A stretch of DNA of 64,000 nucleotides from positions 1,178,001-1,242,000 of the forward strand of contig NZ_SDPQ02000002.1 of the NCBI RefSeq assembly GCF_004134905.2. The letters run 5' to 3'. The DNA is from Aeromicrobium ginsengisoli. Its GTDB lineage: Bacteria; Actinomycetota; Actinomycetes; Propionibacteriales; Nocardioidaceae. Below are positions 41,658 through 49,902 of this stretch, in pieces (the stretch's first letter is position 1; every line of letters starts with the position of its first letter). The position numbers and the translations under genes are program-made. The notes under the pieces are model-generated. The model saw only the letters and a program-made list of their open reading frames with translations. It was not told the DNA's origin and did no database searches.

Positions 41658-44342
41658 ATGACCCAGTACGTGTATGACTTCAGCGAAGGCGGGATGGATC
41701 AGAAGGATCTCCTGGGCGGCAAGGGGGCCAATCTCGCGGAGATGACGAACCTGGGGTTGCCGGTGCCGCCGGGGTTCACGATCAGCACCGAGGCCTGTCG
41801 GGCATACATGACCGAGGGCAAGGAGCCCGACGGGCTGTCCGACGAGGTCAGCGAGCACCTGAAGGCGCTGGAGCAGGCCCGCGGCAACAAGCTCGGCGAT
41901 CCGGGCGACCCGCTGCTGGTGTCGGTGCGGTCGGGGGCGAAGTTCTCCATGCCGGGGATGATGGAGACCGTCCTCAACGTGGGCCTCAACGACGAGTCGG
42001 TGAAGGGCCTCGCGCAGGTCGCGGGCGGCGACGAGCGGTTCGCGTACGACTCCTATCGGCGGCTGCTGCAGATGTTCGGCAGCACGGTGCTGGGCATCGA
42101 GGCGAGCGTGTTCGCCGAGGCGCTCGACGCGCTCAAGGCCGACCGCAAGACCGGCGACGACCTCGACCTGACCGCCGAGGACCTGCAGGGACTCATCGAG
42201 ACGTACAAGGGGCTCATCGCAGAGCACGGCGGCCGCGACTTCCCGCAGGACCCGCGCGAGCAGCTCGACATGGCGGTGCTGGCGGTCTTCGACTCGTGGA
42301 ACACCGAGCGGGCCGCGCTCTATCGCCGCCAGGAGCGCATCCCCGACGACCTGGGCACCGCGGTCAACATCTGCTCGATGGTGTTCGGCAACGGGGGAGA
42401 CGACTCCGGCACGGGCGTCGCGTTCACGCGCGACCCGGCGACCGGTGCGCAGGGTCTGTATGGCGACTACCTCGTGAACGCGCAGGGCGAGGACGTCGTC
42501 GCCGGCATCCGCAACACGATCCCGCTCGCCGAGCTGGAGCAGGTCGACAAGGCGGCGTACGACGAGCTGCTCGCGATCATGCAGAAGCTCGAGCACCACT
42601 ACAAGGACCTGTGCGACATCGAGTTCACCGTCGAGCACGGCAAGCTCTGGATGCTGCAGACGCGGGTCGGCAAGCGTACGGCCGAGGCGGCGTTCCGCAT
42701 CGCCCACTCGTTCGCCACCGAGGGCATCATCGACCTCGACGAGGCGGTCGACCGGGTGACCGGCGCGCAGCTGGCGCAGCTGATGTTCCCGCGGTTCGAT
42801 TCCGACGCCGAGCGCCACCTGATCGGCAAGGGCATGAACGCTTCGCCGGGTGCCGCCGTGGGCAAGGCCGTGTTCGACTCGCAGACCGCCGTGGAGTGGG
42901 CTGCGAGCGGCGATGACGTCATCCTCGTGCGCCGCACGACCACTCCTGACGACCTGGCCGGCATGGTCGCGGCCAAGGGCATCCTGACGAGTCGCGGCGG
43001 CAAGACCTCGCACGCCGCCGTCGTGGCGCGCGGCATGGGGCGTACGTGCGTGTGTGGCGCCGACGAGCTCGACGTGGACACCGAGGCGGGCCAGTTCACG
43101 GCCGCCGACGGCACGGTCGTCAAGGAGGGCGACGTCATCTCGATCGACGGCACCACGGGCGAGATATTCGAGGGCGCCGTCGACGTGGTCGACTCCGTGG
43201 TCGTACGCCACTTCGAGGGCGACGAGGCCGCGGAGGGTGATGACCTCGTGCGCGCAGTGACCGCGCTGATGGACCACGCCGATGACGTACGCCGGCTGGG
43301 CGTGCGCGCCAACGCCGACACCCCGGCCGACGCCGCGCGGGCCCGCAGGTTCGGCGCGCAGGGCATCGGGCTGTGCCGCACCGAGCACATGTTCCTCGGC
43401 GAGCGGCGCGAGTACGTCGAGCACCTGATCCTCGCCGATACGCCCGACGAGCAGCACGAAGCACTCAGCGCCCTGCTGCCGATGCAGCGCGACGACTTCG
43501 TCGGCATCCTCGAGGCGATGGACGGCCTGCCCGTCACGATCCGGCTGCTCGACCCGCCGCTGCACGAGTTCCTGCCCGACTACACCGAGCTCGCGGTGCA
43601 GGTGGCGATCGAGGAGGAGCACGGCGAGGACAGTCCGCGTACGCACAAGCTGCTCGCCGCGGTGAAGCGGCTGCACGAGGAGAACCCGATGCTGGGGCTG
43701 CGCGGCGTACGCCTCGGCATCGTCATCCCCGGTCTGTTCACGATGCAGGCCCGGGCGATCCTCGAAGCCGCTGCCGCGCGTACGGCTGCCGGCGGAGACC
43801 CGCGGCCGGAGATCATGGTCCCGCTGGTCGGCGACCCGCAGGAGCTCGAGCTGATCAAGGCCGAGATCATTGCGGTGGCCGCGGAGGTGGAGCAGGAGAC
43901 CGGCACCAAGCTGACGTTCATGGTCGGCACCATGATCGAGCTGCCCCGTGCGGTGGCCGTGGCCGGGCGGATCGCGAAGTCGGCGGAGTTCTTCTCGTTC
44001 GGCACCAACGACCTGACGCAGATGACGTGGGGGTTCTCCCGGGACGACGTCGAGGCGTCGTTCTTCTCGACGTACCTGGACAAGGGCATCTTCGCGGTCT
44101 CGCCGTTCGAGTCGCTCGACATCGAGGGCGTCGGCCTGCTCGTTGAGCATGCGGTGAAGATGGGTCGCAAGCAGCGCCCCGACCTGCACCTCGGCGTCTG
44201 CGGCGAGCATGGGGGAGACCCGGCCTCGATCCACTTCTTCGACGAGGTGGGGCTCGATTACGTGTCGTGCTCGCCCTATCGCGTACCCGTCGCCCGACTC
44301 GAGGCCGGCCGATCGGCGAGCGCCACATCGGCGTCTGCCTGA
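41658..44342 (+). CDS. ppdK: Pyruvate, phosphate dikinase PpdK
   Basis: 894 residues, the normal length. PPDK turns pyruvate, ATP and phosphate into PEP, AMP and pyrophosphate and back. The N-terminal ATP-grasp part begins GGKGANLAEMTNLGLPVPPG (20-39) and has CSMVFGNGG and QTRVGKRT later. The swivelling phosphohistidine domain carries H452 in GGKTSHAAVVARG. The PEP/pyruvate barrel has TEHMF (~573) and the acid/base C848 in GVCGEHGG. In actinobacteria it links glycolysis and gluconeogenesis and can use pyrophosphate. Single-gene unit after the repeat array. Confidence 0.97.
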   Translation: MTQYVYDFSEGGMDQKDLLGGKGANLAEMTNLGLPVPPGFTISTEACRAYMTEGKEPDGLSDEVSEHLKALEQARGNKLGDPGDPLLVSVRSGAKFSMPGMMETVLNVGLNDESVKGLAQVAGGDERFAYDSYRRLLQMFGSTVLGIEASVFAEALDALKADRKTGDDLDLTAEDLQGLIETYKGLIAEHGGRDFPQDPREQLDMAVLAVFDSWNTERAALYRRQERIPDDLGTAVNICSMVFGNGGDDSGTGVAFTRDPATGAQGLYGDYLVNAQGEDVVAGIRNTIPLAELEQVDKAAYDELLAIMQKLEHHYKDLCDIEFTVEHGKLWMLQTRVGKRTAEAAFRIAHSFATEGIIDLDEAVDRVTGAQLAQLMFPRFDSDAERHLIGKGMNASPGAAVGKAVFDSQTAVEWAASGDDVILVRRTTTPDDLAGMVAAKGILTSRGGKTSHAAVVARGMGRTCVCGADELDVDTEAGQFTAADGTVVKEGDVISIDGTTGEIFEGAVDVVDSVVVRHFEGDEAAEGDDLVRAVTALMDHADDVRRLGVRANADTPADAARARRFGAQGIGLCRTEHMFLGERREYVEHLILADTPDEQHEALSALLPMQRDDFVGILEAMDGLPVTIRLLDPPLHEFLPDYTELAVQVAIEEEHGEDSPRTHKLLAAVKRLHEENPMLGLRGVRLGIVIPGLFTMQARAILEAAAARTAAGGDPRPEIMVPLVGDPQELELIKAEIIAVAAEVEQETGTKLTFMVGTMIELPRAVAVAGRIAKSAEFFSFGTNDLTQMTWGFSRDDVEASFFSTYLDKGIFAVSPFESLDIEGVGLLVEHAVKMGRKQRPDLHLGVCGEHGGDPASIHFFDEVGLDYVSCSPYRVPVARLEAGRSASATSASA

Positions 44343-44428
44343 GGGGCTTTTCCACAGCTGGGTTGGTCTCGCCGGTGGAGTGTCGGAGCCCTTCTGTAGG
44401 CTGGGACTGGGCACAGCTTCAGGTACGA

Positions 44429-44452
44429 TATTCGCTGCAATAGCAGCGAATA
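44429..44452. repeat. Perfect 10-bp inverted repeat between ppdK and the HNH pseudogene
   Basis: TATTCGCTGC (44429-44438) and GCAGCGAATA (44443-44452) with an AATA loop. It lies 86 bp after ppdK and 52 bp before the HNH gene start; it may end the ppdK transcript or be an operator. It is AT-rich relative to the surroundings. Confidence 0.5.
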
Positions 44453-44496
44453 ATTTCTGTGAGAGCCTTGCGCGACTGACGTGTTCTCTGGTTGAA

Positions 44497-44512
44497 TAGA
44501 ACACATGTTCGA
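44497..44512. promoter_or_regulatory. LexA (SOS) box over the start codon of the 13E12/HNH gene
   Basis: TAGAACACATGTTCGA agrees with the consensus TCGAACNNNNGTTCGA at 15 of 16 bases counting the common A/T flanks of the spacer. The ATG at 44505 is inside it. A further inverted repeat GTGTTCT (44481-44487) / AGAACAC (44498-44504) shares its left half. LexA boxes at 13E12-family genes have been described in mycobacteria. Confidence 0.8.
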
Positions 44513-45817
44513 GTTATGGTCTCCCGCCCTCGCGGATGTCGCGCGGATGCTGGATGCGATCGAGCTCGACACCTACGAACACATGAGCGCGCGTGAGCAG
44601 ATCGCGGCGTGCGAGGCGCTCGGCCGGCTGGAGTCGCGGGTCAAGGCGCACCAGCTGGCTGCGGCAGCGGCAGCGGATCGTTCGGAGGCGGCATCCACGA
44701 TCGGTGCGGCGTCGACGGGCGCGATGATTGCCAACGGCTTCGGTGGCGATCCCGGCGCCGCGGCCAAGCTGCTCAAGCAGGCCAAGAAGATCGAGGACCT
44801 GTCCGCGACTCGACAGGCGTTGGCTCGCGGCGAGGTGTCGCTTGCCCAGGCTGAGCTGATCGCCGACAAGGTCAAGGACCTGCCAGGTGACCCGACCGAG
44901 GCGCAGCGAGAGGGATGCGAGACCCAGCTGCTGGACGACGCAAGAAGCTCAGCCTCAAAGACCTGAGTCGCCGGGCCGATCGCATCACCGAGACGTTCGC
45001 ACCCGATGATGTCGATGCGCATGAGAACGAGACCCTCGCGCAGCGTGAGGCCAAGGCGCGCAAGAACTCCTACTTCTGGATGGCTGACCGCAAGGACGGC
45101 ACCTACAAGGGCGAGTTCGTCATCCCTGAGGCCCAGGGCGAGATGCTCAAGAACGCCCTCGAGGCGCTCAATGCGCCTCAGGTCAAGAAGGCCGAGGACG
45201 ATCCGGCACTGGCGGTCCTGGATGACAAGCCGACCTACGGCCAGCAGATGGCCAGTGCGTTCTGCACCTTGATCGAACACCTGCCGGCCGACAAGCTTCC
45301 CGACACCGCGGGTGTCGGCGTGACGGTGACCGTCAACATCGACCTCAAGAGCCTCATCGACGGACTCAAAGCCGGCACCCTCTCCACCGGCTGCCGGATC
45401 TCGGTCCACGAAGCCCGGCGGATGGCGTGCGAACACGGGTTGTTGCCGATGGTCTTCAACGGCAAGCCCCTCCCGCTGGACTGTGGCCGCGAGCAGCGAC
45501 TGTTCAACCGGGCTCAGCGACGCGCGGCTGAAGTGCGCGACCGCGGCTGCAGCTTCCCGGGCTGCGATCGGCCGCCGTCTTGGTGCGTCGGTCACCACGC
45601 CCGCAAGCACTGGGCCAAGGGTGGCGCCACCGACCTGGGCGACATCGTGCTGATCTGCGCGCACCATCATCGTGTGGTCCACACGGATGATTGGGACATC
45701 AGGTTCGCGGGCGACGGCTATCCCGAATACATCCCGCCGGCGTCGATCGACCCCAGGCGAAGGCCACTGCGGAACTCACGATTCCGCGCCGAAGCCTCCA
45801 CCTCAACCGCCGCCTGA
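44505..45817 (+). pseudogene. 13E12-repeat (DUF222) HNH endonuclease, frameshifted
   Basis: Two overlapping frames make up one DUF222-HNH protein of about 437 residues. Frame one (44505-44966) gives the N-terminal DUF222 part, with helical VSLAQAELIADKVKDLPGDP and ETQLLDDA. Frame two (open from before 44942 to 45817) continues KKLSLKDLSRRADRITETF and ends with the HNH site CSFPGCDRPPSWCVGHHARK and LICAHHHRVVHTDDW. One base is missing near 44942-44947: adding one after GACGACGC restores LLDDA-KKLSLKDL. It may be a true deletion, a programmed slip or an assembly error. The family is multi-copy in actinobacteria, with unclear role. The tail overlaps the convergent membrane gene by 15 bp. Confidence 0.85.
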
Positions 45818-46423
45818 GCCCGTCACACCGGGCTCATCCGGCCTGCCCGGAGACGCGGCTCGGCCGACGATCAACGCGGCGACCAAGGCGCCGAGCGTGC
45901 CCAGCAGCTCGTCGCTGAGCGTGTCCTCGTATGCGCCATCGAGCTCGGTGCCGCGGCGGATGAAGGTGTACCACTCGCCGAGCTCCCAGCCGACGGCCAG
46001 GATCGCGCCGAGTCCGGTGATCGTGAGGATGAGGCCCCACGCCGGGCCGGTCCAGACGAGGCGCAGCAGCAGGCCGCAGCCCCAGAGCAACAGCATCCAG
46101 TTGAAGAAGTGGTTGGCGTTGTCCCACCAGTCGACCGAGTCATAGAGGTCGACGGTGTTGCCGGAGACGTCGACGAGGAACGGCGCCATGATCAGCGCGA
46201 ACGCGCCCCAGGGGAGCTGAGCGGCAGGCGTCCGCTCACGCGTTCGCCACCACCAGACCGCCGGGACGATCAGCATCAGCAGGGGATAGGCGAGCAGTCG
46301 GTAGCCGAATCCCTTGCCCTCGAACTGGTCGAGCCCCGCGAACGCGCCCACGGCGAGCTGGATCAACGTGAGCGCGAAGATGACGACCGCCGCATAGAAG
46401 CCGCGCGTCCGGGGGATCTGCAT
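45803..46423 (-). CDS. DUF2238/YjdF-like membrane protein
   Basis: 206 residues from the ATG at 46423. Six hydrophobic segments: FYAAVVIFALTLIQLAVGAF, YRLLAYPLLMLIVPAVWWW, WGAFALIMAPFLVDVSGNTV, HFFNWMLLLWGCGLLLRLVW, WGLILTITGLGAILAVGWEL and LLGTLGALVAALIVG. Polar residues conserved in the DUF2238 family lie within them: YDSVDWWDNANHFFN, VGWELGEW and DTLSDELLG. Function is not known; the Asp/His/Glu set within the membrane hints at metal or proton binding. It is divergent from the small membrane protein at 46487 with 63 bp between. Confidence 0.75.
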   Translation of the reverse strand: MQIPRTRGFYAAVVIFALTLIQLAVGAFAGLDQFEGKGFGYRLLAYPLLMLIVPAVWWWRTRERTPAAQLPWGAFALIMAPFLVDVSGNTVDLYDSVDWWDNANHFFNWMLLLWGCGLLLRLVWTGPAWGLILTITGLGAILAVGWELGEWYTFIRRGTELDGAYEDTLSDELLGTLGALVAALIVGRAASPGRPDEPGVTGSGGG

Positions 46424-46486
46424 GGCCCACACCCTCCCACACGATCTCACCGTGCGAGCCCGGTTCGGCTCGCCTAGCGTCGGAGC

Positions 46487-46852
46487 ATGAAGAAGCCGAG
46501 CTACAGCGCCATGATCTCCGTCGCCACCGTCGCCTACTCCGTGTTCGCGCTCGCCAAGCCCCGCCACCTCGGCAACGCGATCACCGCGAGCCCGCTGAAG
46601 CAGCCCGACTACGACATCGCCGCACGTACGTTCGGCGTACGCGACCTGGTCGTCAGCGGGCTGGCGCTGGCGGCTCCGACGGCACAGGCCCGCGAGCAGG
46701 CGATGATGGGCCGCGTCGTGTTCGACCTGACCGACTCGGCCCTGTTCACCAACGAGGCGACGACCGCCGGCCGCAAGGCCAAGGTGCTCGCGGTCACCGT
46801 CGGCTGGGCGGCGCTCAACGTCGCCGCGATCGTCGCCGACCGCAAGCGTTGA
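46487..46852 (+). CDS. Small membrane protein, unknown function
   Basis: 121 residues. Hydrophobic stretches at ~7-24 (AMISVATVAYSVFALAKP), ~55-68 and ~100-117 (AKVLAVTVGWAALNVAAIVA). A conserved-looking AARTFGVRDLVVSGLALAAP block (~45-64) and VVFDLTDSALF (~75-85) suggest a family fold, but I do not know its name with certainty (DUF4267-like is possible). It stands alone between two oppositely oriented genes; its stop lies 4 bp from the kinase stop. Confidence 0.7.
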   Translation: MKKPSYSAMISVATVAYSVFALAKPRHLGNAITASPLKQPDYDIAARTFGVRDLVVSGLALAAPTAQAREQAMMGRVVFDLTDSALFTNEATTAGRKAKVLAVTVGWAALNVAAIVADRKR

Positions 46853-46855
46853 GAC

Positions 46856-47761
46856 TCAGCGCACCACGAGCCACGTGACGACGCCGCAGGCGACGAACAA
46901 TGCCGCCGAAAGCGACGCGATGACCTTGGTCGGCCAGCCCGAGGCCGCGCCGACGTCACCCTCACCAGCGGCAACGCGGTCAAGGGCGTCGGCCAGCTCC
47001 TCGGCGCTCCGGGGCCGGCCGTCGGGCTCGAGCGCCATGGCGCGAGCGAGAACCGAGTTGAGGGCATCGCGGTGCTCGGCGGGCAGCCGGCCGGGGCGAT
47101 CGGACGCCTTACGGGTGACGAGCGCGATCGGGTCGCTGATGTCGTAGGGCAGCGTGCCGGTCAGCAAGACGTACGTGACGACGCCGAGCGCATAGATGTC
47201 GCTGCGCTCGTCGATGCCGCGACCGAGGGCCTGCTCCGGCGCCATGTAGGACGGCGTGCCGGTCGTGACGGTGATGCCGCTGGCCTCGGCGAGCCGTTTG
47301 GCGCTGCCGAGGTCGGCGACCACGACACGTTCATGGCCATCACGGTCGATGTCGACCAGCAGGTTGCTGGGCTTGATGTCGCGGTGGATGACGCCGGCGT
47401 CGTGCAGCACCTGGACCGACCGGGCCGACTGGGCGGCGAGGTCGAGGGCACGATCGGGCGCCAGGGATCCGTCGACGCGGTCGGCGAGCGTGCCGCCGGT
47501 GGCGAAGTCCATGACGAAGAACGGCTGGCCCTCGTGCGTGCCGACGTCGTACACCCGGACGACGCGATCACTGCTGAGTCGCCGCAGCAGCCTGGCCTCG
47601 TCGAGGAACCGCTCCCGTACGTCCACCTGGTGCGCCCAGTTCTCGGCGAGCACCTTGACGGCGACGGTGATCTCAAGCTCGGTGTCGAACCCCTGCCACA
47701 CTGTCGCGAACGCACCCGAGCCGTGGATGCGATCCAGGCGGTAGCGTCCGATGTGCTTCAT
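46856..47761 (-). CDS. Membrane-anchored Ser/Thr protein kinase
   Basis: 301 residues. Hanks-type kinase: Gly-rich loop IHGSGAFATVW (12-22), K36 in VAVKVL, catalytic HRDIKPSN (126-133), DLG (150-152) instead of DFG, and TPSYMAPEQAL. The kinase domain takes ~1-265; a single helix closes the chain (~280-299, VIASLSAALFVACGVVTWLV), with no extracellular sensor. It is transcribed away from an ECF sigma gene, with only 10 bp between the two start codons. So both must share a promoter region inside each other's coding sequence, or have other start sites. This suggests a functional pair: kinase and sigma factor. Confidence 0.9.
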   Translation of the reverse strand: MKHIGRYRLDRIHGSGAFATVWQGFDTELEITVAVKVLAENWAHQVDVRERFLDEARLLRRLSSDRVVRVYDVGTHEGQPFFVMDFATGGTLADRVDGSLAPDRALDLAAQSARSVQVLHDAGVIHRDIKPSNLLVDIDRDGHERVVVADLGSAKRLAEASGITVTTGTPSYMAPEQALGRGIDERSDIYALGVVTYVLLTGTLPYDISDPIALVTRKASDRPGRLPAEHRDALNSVLARAMALEPDGRPRSAEELADALDRVAAGEGDVGAASGWPTKVIASLSAALFVACGVVTWLVVR

Positions 47762-47771
47762 CACCGAAAGT

Positions 47772-48377
47772 ATGGACGACGCACAGGAAGCGGTGAGCAT
47801 GGACACGAGCGGGTGGGACGAACTCGTCGCGCGGGCACGCGCCAGCGAGGCGTACGCCATGGACGACCTGCTCGCCGCCGTACGCCCGCTGGTCCTGCGG
47901 CGGTGCGCGAAGTTCCTGCCCTATCGGCAGGACGCCGAGGAGGCGACGCAGGAGGCGCTCATGACGATCGCCACGCGCCTCGACGACTTCACCGGCCGCG
48001 GCTCGTTCGCCGGCTGGGTCACCGTGATCGCCACGAACGCGGCACGGATGACCTATCGCTCGATGCGCCGCCGTTTCGCCGACACCACCACCGACGTGAT
48101 CAGCGATCCGCCCGACCCCCGCACCACGAGCGTCATCGCGGGAACCCGCCTCGACCTGCTCGACGCTCTCGAACAGCTCGAGCGCGACCACCCGGCCGCC
48201 GTTCAGGCGTTCGTGCTGCGCGACCTTGGCGCCCTCCCGTACGACGAGATCGCCGCGCTCACCGAGACTCCGGTCGGCACGGTCAAGGCGCGCATCCACA
48301 CCGCCCGCCGCCACATCCGCCAGACGTTGGAGCCGTCGGCGGCAACTATTTCCGCACTTCGTGCATCTGATCTGTGA
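47772..48377 (+). CDS. ECF-type RNA polymerase sigma factor
   Basis: 201 residues from ATG 47772 (GAAAG four bases before); ATG 47799 would remove nine residues. Sigma-2: AMDDLLAAVRPLVLRRCAKF, DAEEATQEALMTIATRLDDF, RGSFAGWVTVIATNAARM (~22-100). Sigma-4: DHPAAVQAFVLRDLGALPYD and EIAALTETPVGTVKARIHTA (~145-190). No anti-sigma gene follows; instead a kinase gene is divergent and a secreted or membrane protein gene is 27 bp downstream. Control by phosphorylation is known for some actinobacterial ECF factors, so the kinase is a candidate regulator; inference. Confidence 0.9.
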   Translation: MDDAQEAVSMDTSGWDELVARARASEAYAMDDLLAAVRPLVLRRCAKFLPYRQDAEEATQEALMTIATRLDDFTGRGSFAGWVTVIATNAARMTYRSMRRRFADTTTDVISDPPDPRTTSVIAGTRLDLLDALEQLERDHPAAVQAFVLRDLGALPYDEIAALTETPVGTVKARIHTARRHIRQTLEPSAATISALRASDL

Positions 48378-48404
48378 CCAGTCGTCCATGATCGGAGCCA
48401 CACC

Positions 48405-49058
48405 ATGATGAAGAACCAGATCGCCGCCCTCGTGCTGGGCGTCAGCGTCGCAGGCGGCATTGGCGCCGGGGTGCTGGCCAACGCGCTCACGACCAACACC
48501 CCGGCGGCCGCGGCCAACGACGACAAGGCGACGGACAAGCCGACGTACAAGACCATCGCGACGCCGCCCACGAATGCCACGCCGGCCTCGCTCAAGGACA
48601 TGGTCATCGCGCCCGGCCGCATCGGGGACGTGCGCGTCGGCATGACCAAGAAGGAGGCGATGGAGACCGGCCGGTTCGACGCCGACGCCCCGGCGCCGGT
48701 CGACGGCTGCCCCGTCCGGCCGCTGACGTGGAAGAAGGCGTATGGCGACCTGATTGACGTGGCAACGCTCGGCAACGGCGAGATCTCCTCGATCGGCATC
48801 CGGGACAAGGCGCCGCGCACGAAGGACGGGCTCGGTGTCGGCAGCACGTACGGCGAGGTCCGCGCTGCGATCGAGGACGGCAAGCCGGTCGAGGCGGGCT
48901 ACCTCCAGTCCGGCCTCTACGAGTACAACCTGCAGAACGGCGGCTGGATCGGCTACCTCTTCGACGCGTCGGTGGACCAGCTCAAGGACAGCGATCCGGT
49001 GACCTTCGTCGAGATCACCAAGAATGCCCAGCCCGGACTCATGCGCGACGGTTGCTGA
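48405..49058 (+). CDS. Exported or membrane-anchored protein, unknown function
   Basis: 217 residues with an N-terminal hydrophobic segment (~5-27, IAALVLGVSVAGGIGAGVLA) that may be a signal peptide or an anchor. A Thr/Pro/Ala-rich linker (~28-62) leads to a ~150-residue domain with GRIGDVRVGMTKKEAM and LGVGSTYGEVRAAI, a repeated GxVRVGM/GSTYGEV pattern like BLIP- or SmpA-type modules. Two Cys (GCPVRPL; last residue) may form a disulfide. It lies directly after the ECF sigma gene and may be its target or sensor. Not recognised further. Confidence 0.72.
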   Translation: MMKNQIAALVLGVSVAGGIGAGVLANALTTNTPAAAANDDKATDKPTYKTIATPPTNATPASLKDMVIAPGRIGDVRVGMTKKEAMETGRFDADAPAPVDGCPVRPLTWKKAYGDLIDVATLGNGEISSIGIRDKAPRTKDGLGVGSTYGEVRAAIEDGKPVEAGYLQSGLYEYNLQNGGWIGYLFDASVDQLKDSDPVTFVEITKNAQPGLMRDGC

Positions 49059-49158
49059 CCGGCTGACGACGTATTTCCCTGTGATGACGGTCATCTTTCC
49101 CCGCGATGACGGGCATCCCGGGGTGACGGGGTGTCCGTGAGGGCCCTATCCTGACCCG

Positions 49159-49902
49159 ATGCTGCACATTCGCTTGGGGGAGCACCGCGCGGTGGATCCG
49201 ATGGTCGACGACCTCGGCCGGACGTTCGTCGGCTACCGATATGGGATGTCCGACGCCGAGATGTACGAAGCCAACCGTGGCTGTTGGCGGCTGGGGCCGG
49301 GGGCGCAGGACGAGCGCTTCGCGATCTTCAGCTATGACGGCGTCGTCCGCCAGGCTCTGGAGATCTCGAGCGTCGAGGCGGCGCCCAAGCGCTCGATGCG
49401 CAGCATCATCTACGGTCGCGTGCTCGCCAAGGGCAACCCGATCTATGACACCTACGTCAACCAGCCCGCCCCGGAGTCGCTCGGCCGCAACCCCATCTCG
49501 TACCTCCCCGACAAGCCGCCCGCCGAAGACGTGCTGAACGCACGCTTCTCCGGCGTCACCGAGAGCCGGGCGGTCGAGATCATCGCGATGAGCTTCGTGT
49601 GTGGTCAGTACGCCGTCGACGGCTGGATCGTCGAGGACGTCAGCGCCCTCGGCCTCGGGTGGGACATCACCGCGACCAAGGGGCCGCGCGTACGCCACAT
49701 CGAGGTCAAGGGCGTCTCGGGGCCGATCCCCAAGGTTCTGATCACCCAGGCCGAGCTGCAGGCCGCCGGACACGACCTCGACTGGGTGTTGTCGGTGGTC
49801 ACCAATGCGTTGACCAGCCCGACCGCCCGCGAGTACCACCCGGGCGACATCCGCAAGTTCGCCGTCCCGCTGGCGTACGAGGCGGACCTGCGCGGCGCTT
49901 AG
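49159..49902 (+). CDS. DUF3883-type protein, putative PD-(D/E)XK nuclease
   Basis: 247 residues. The C-terminal domain (~130-245) fits the DUF3883 pattern: an early Glu in ESRAVEIIAM, then D169 in GWDITAT and E182-V-K184 in HIEVKGVSG, i.e. D...ExK as in PD-(D/E)XK nucleases, followed by ITQAELQAA. The N-terminal ~120 residues (YEANRGCWRLGP; SIIYGRVLAKGNPIYDTYV) form another, EVE- or reader-like domain that I cannot name. DUF3883 is often seen in restriction and phage-defence loci. Here no methyltransferase or helicase partner is adjacent, so the gene is an orphan. GGGGGA stands in front of the second, not the first, possible start; ATG 49159 is taken for the complete N-terminus. Confidence 0.7.
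   Translation: MLHIRLGEHRAVDPMVDDLGRTFVGYRYGMSDAEMYEANRGCWRLGPGAQDERFAIFSYDGVVRQALEISSVEAAPKRSMRSIIYGRVLAKGNPIYDTYVNQPAPESLGRNPISYLPDKPPAEDVLNARFSGVTESRAVEIIAMSFVCGQYAVDGWIVEDVSALGLGWDITATKGPRVRHIEVKGVSGPIPKVLITQAELQAAGHDLDWVLSVVTNALTSPTAREYHPGDIRKFAVPLAYEADLRGA

Noticed and set aside
41310..44504. 1064-codon open frame antisense to ppdK
   Set aside because: Shadow frame; it even runs through the repeat array, which real genes here would not.
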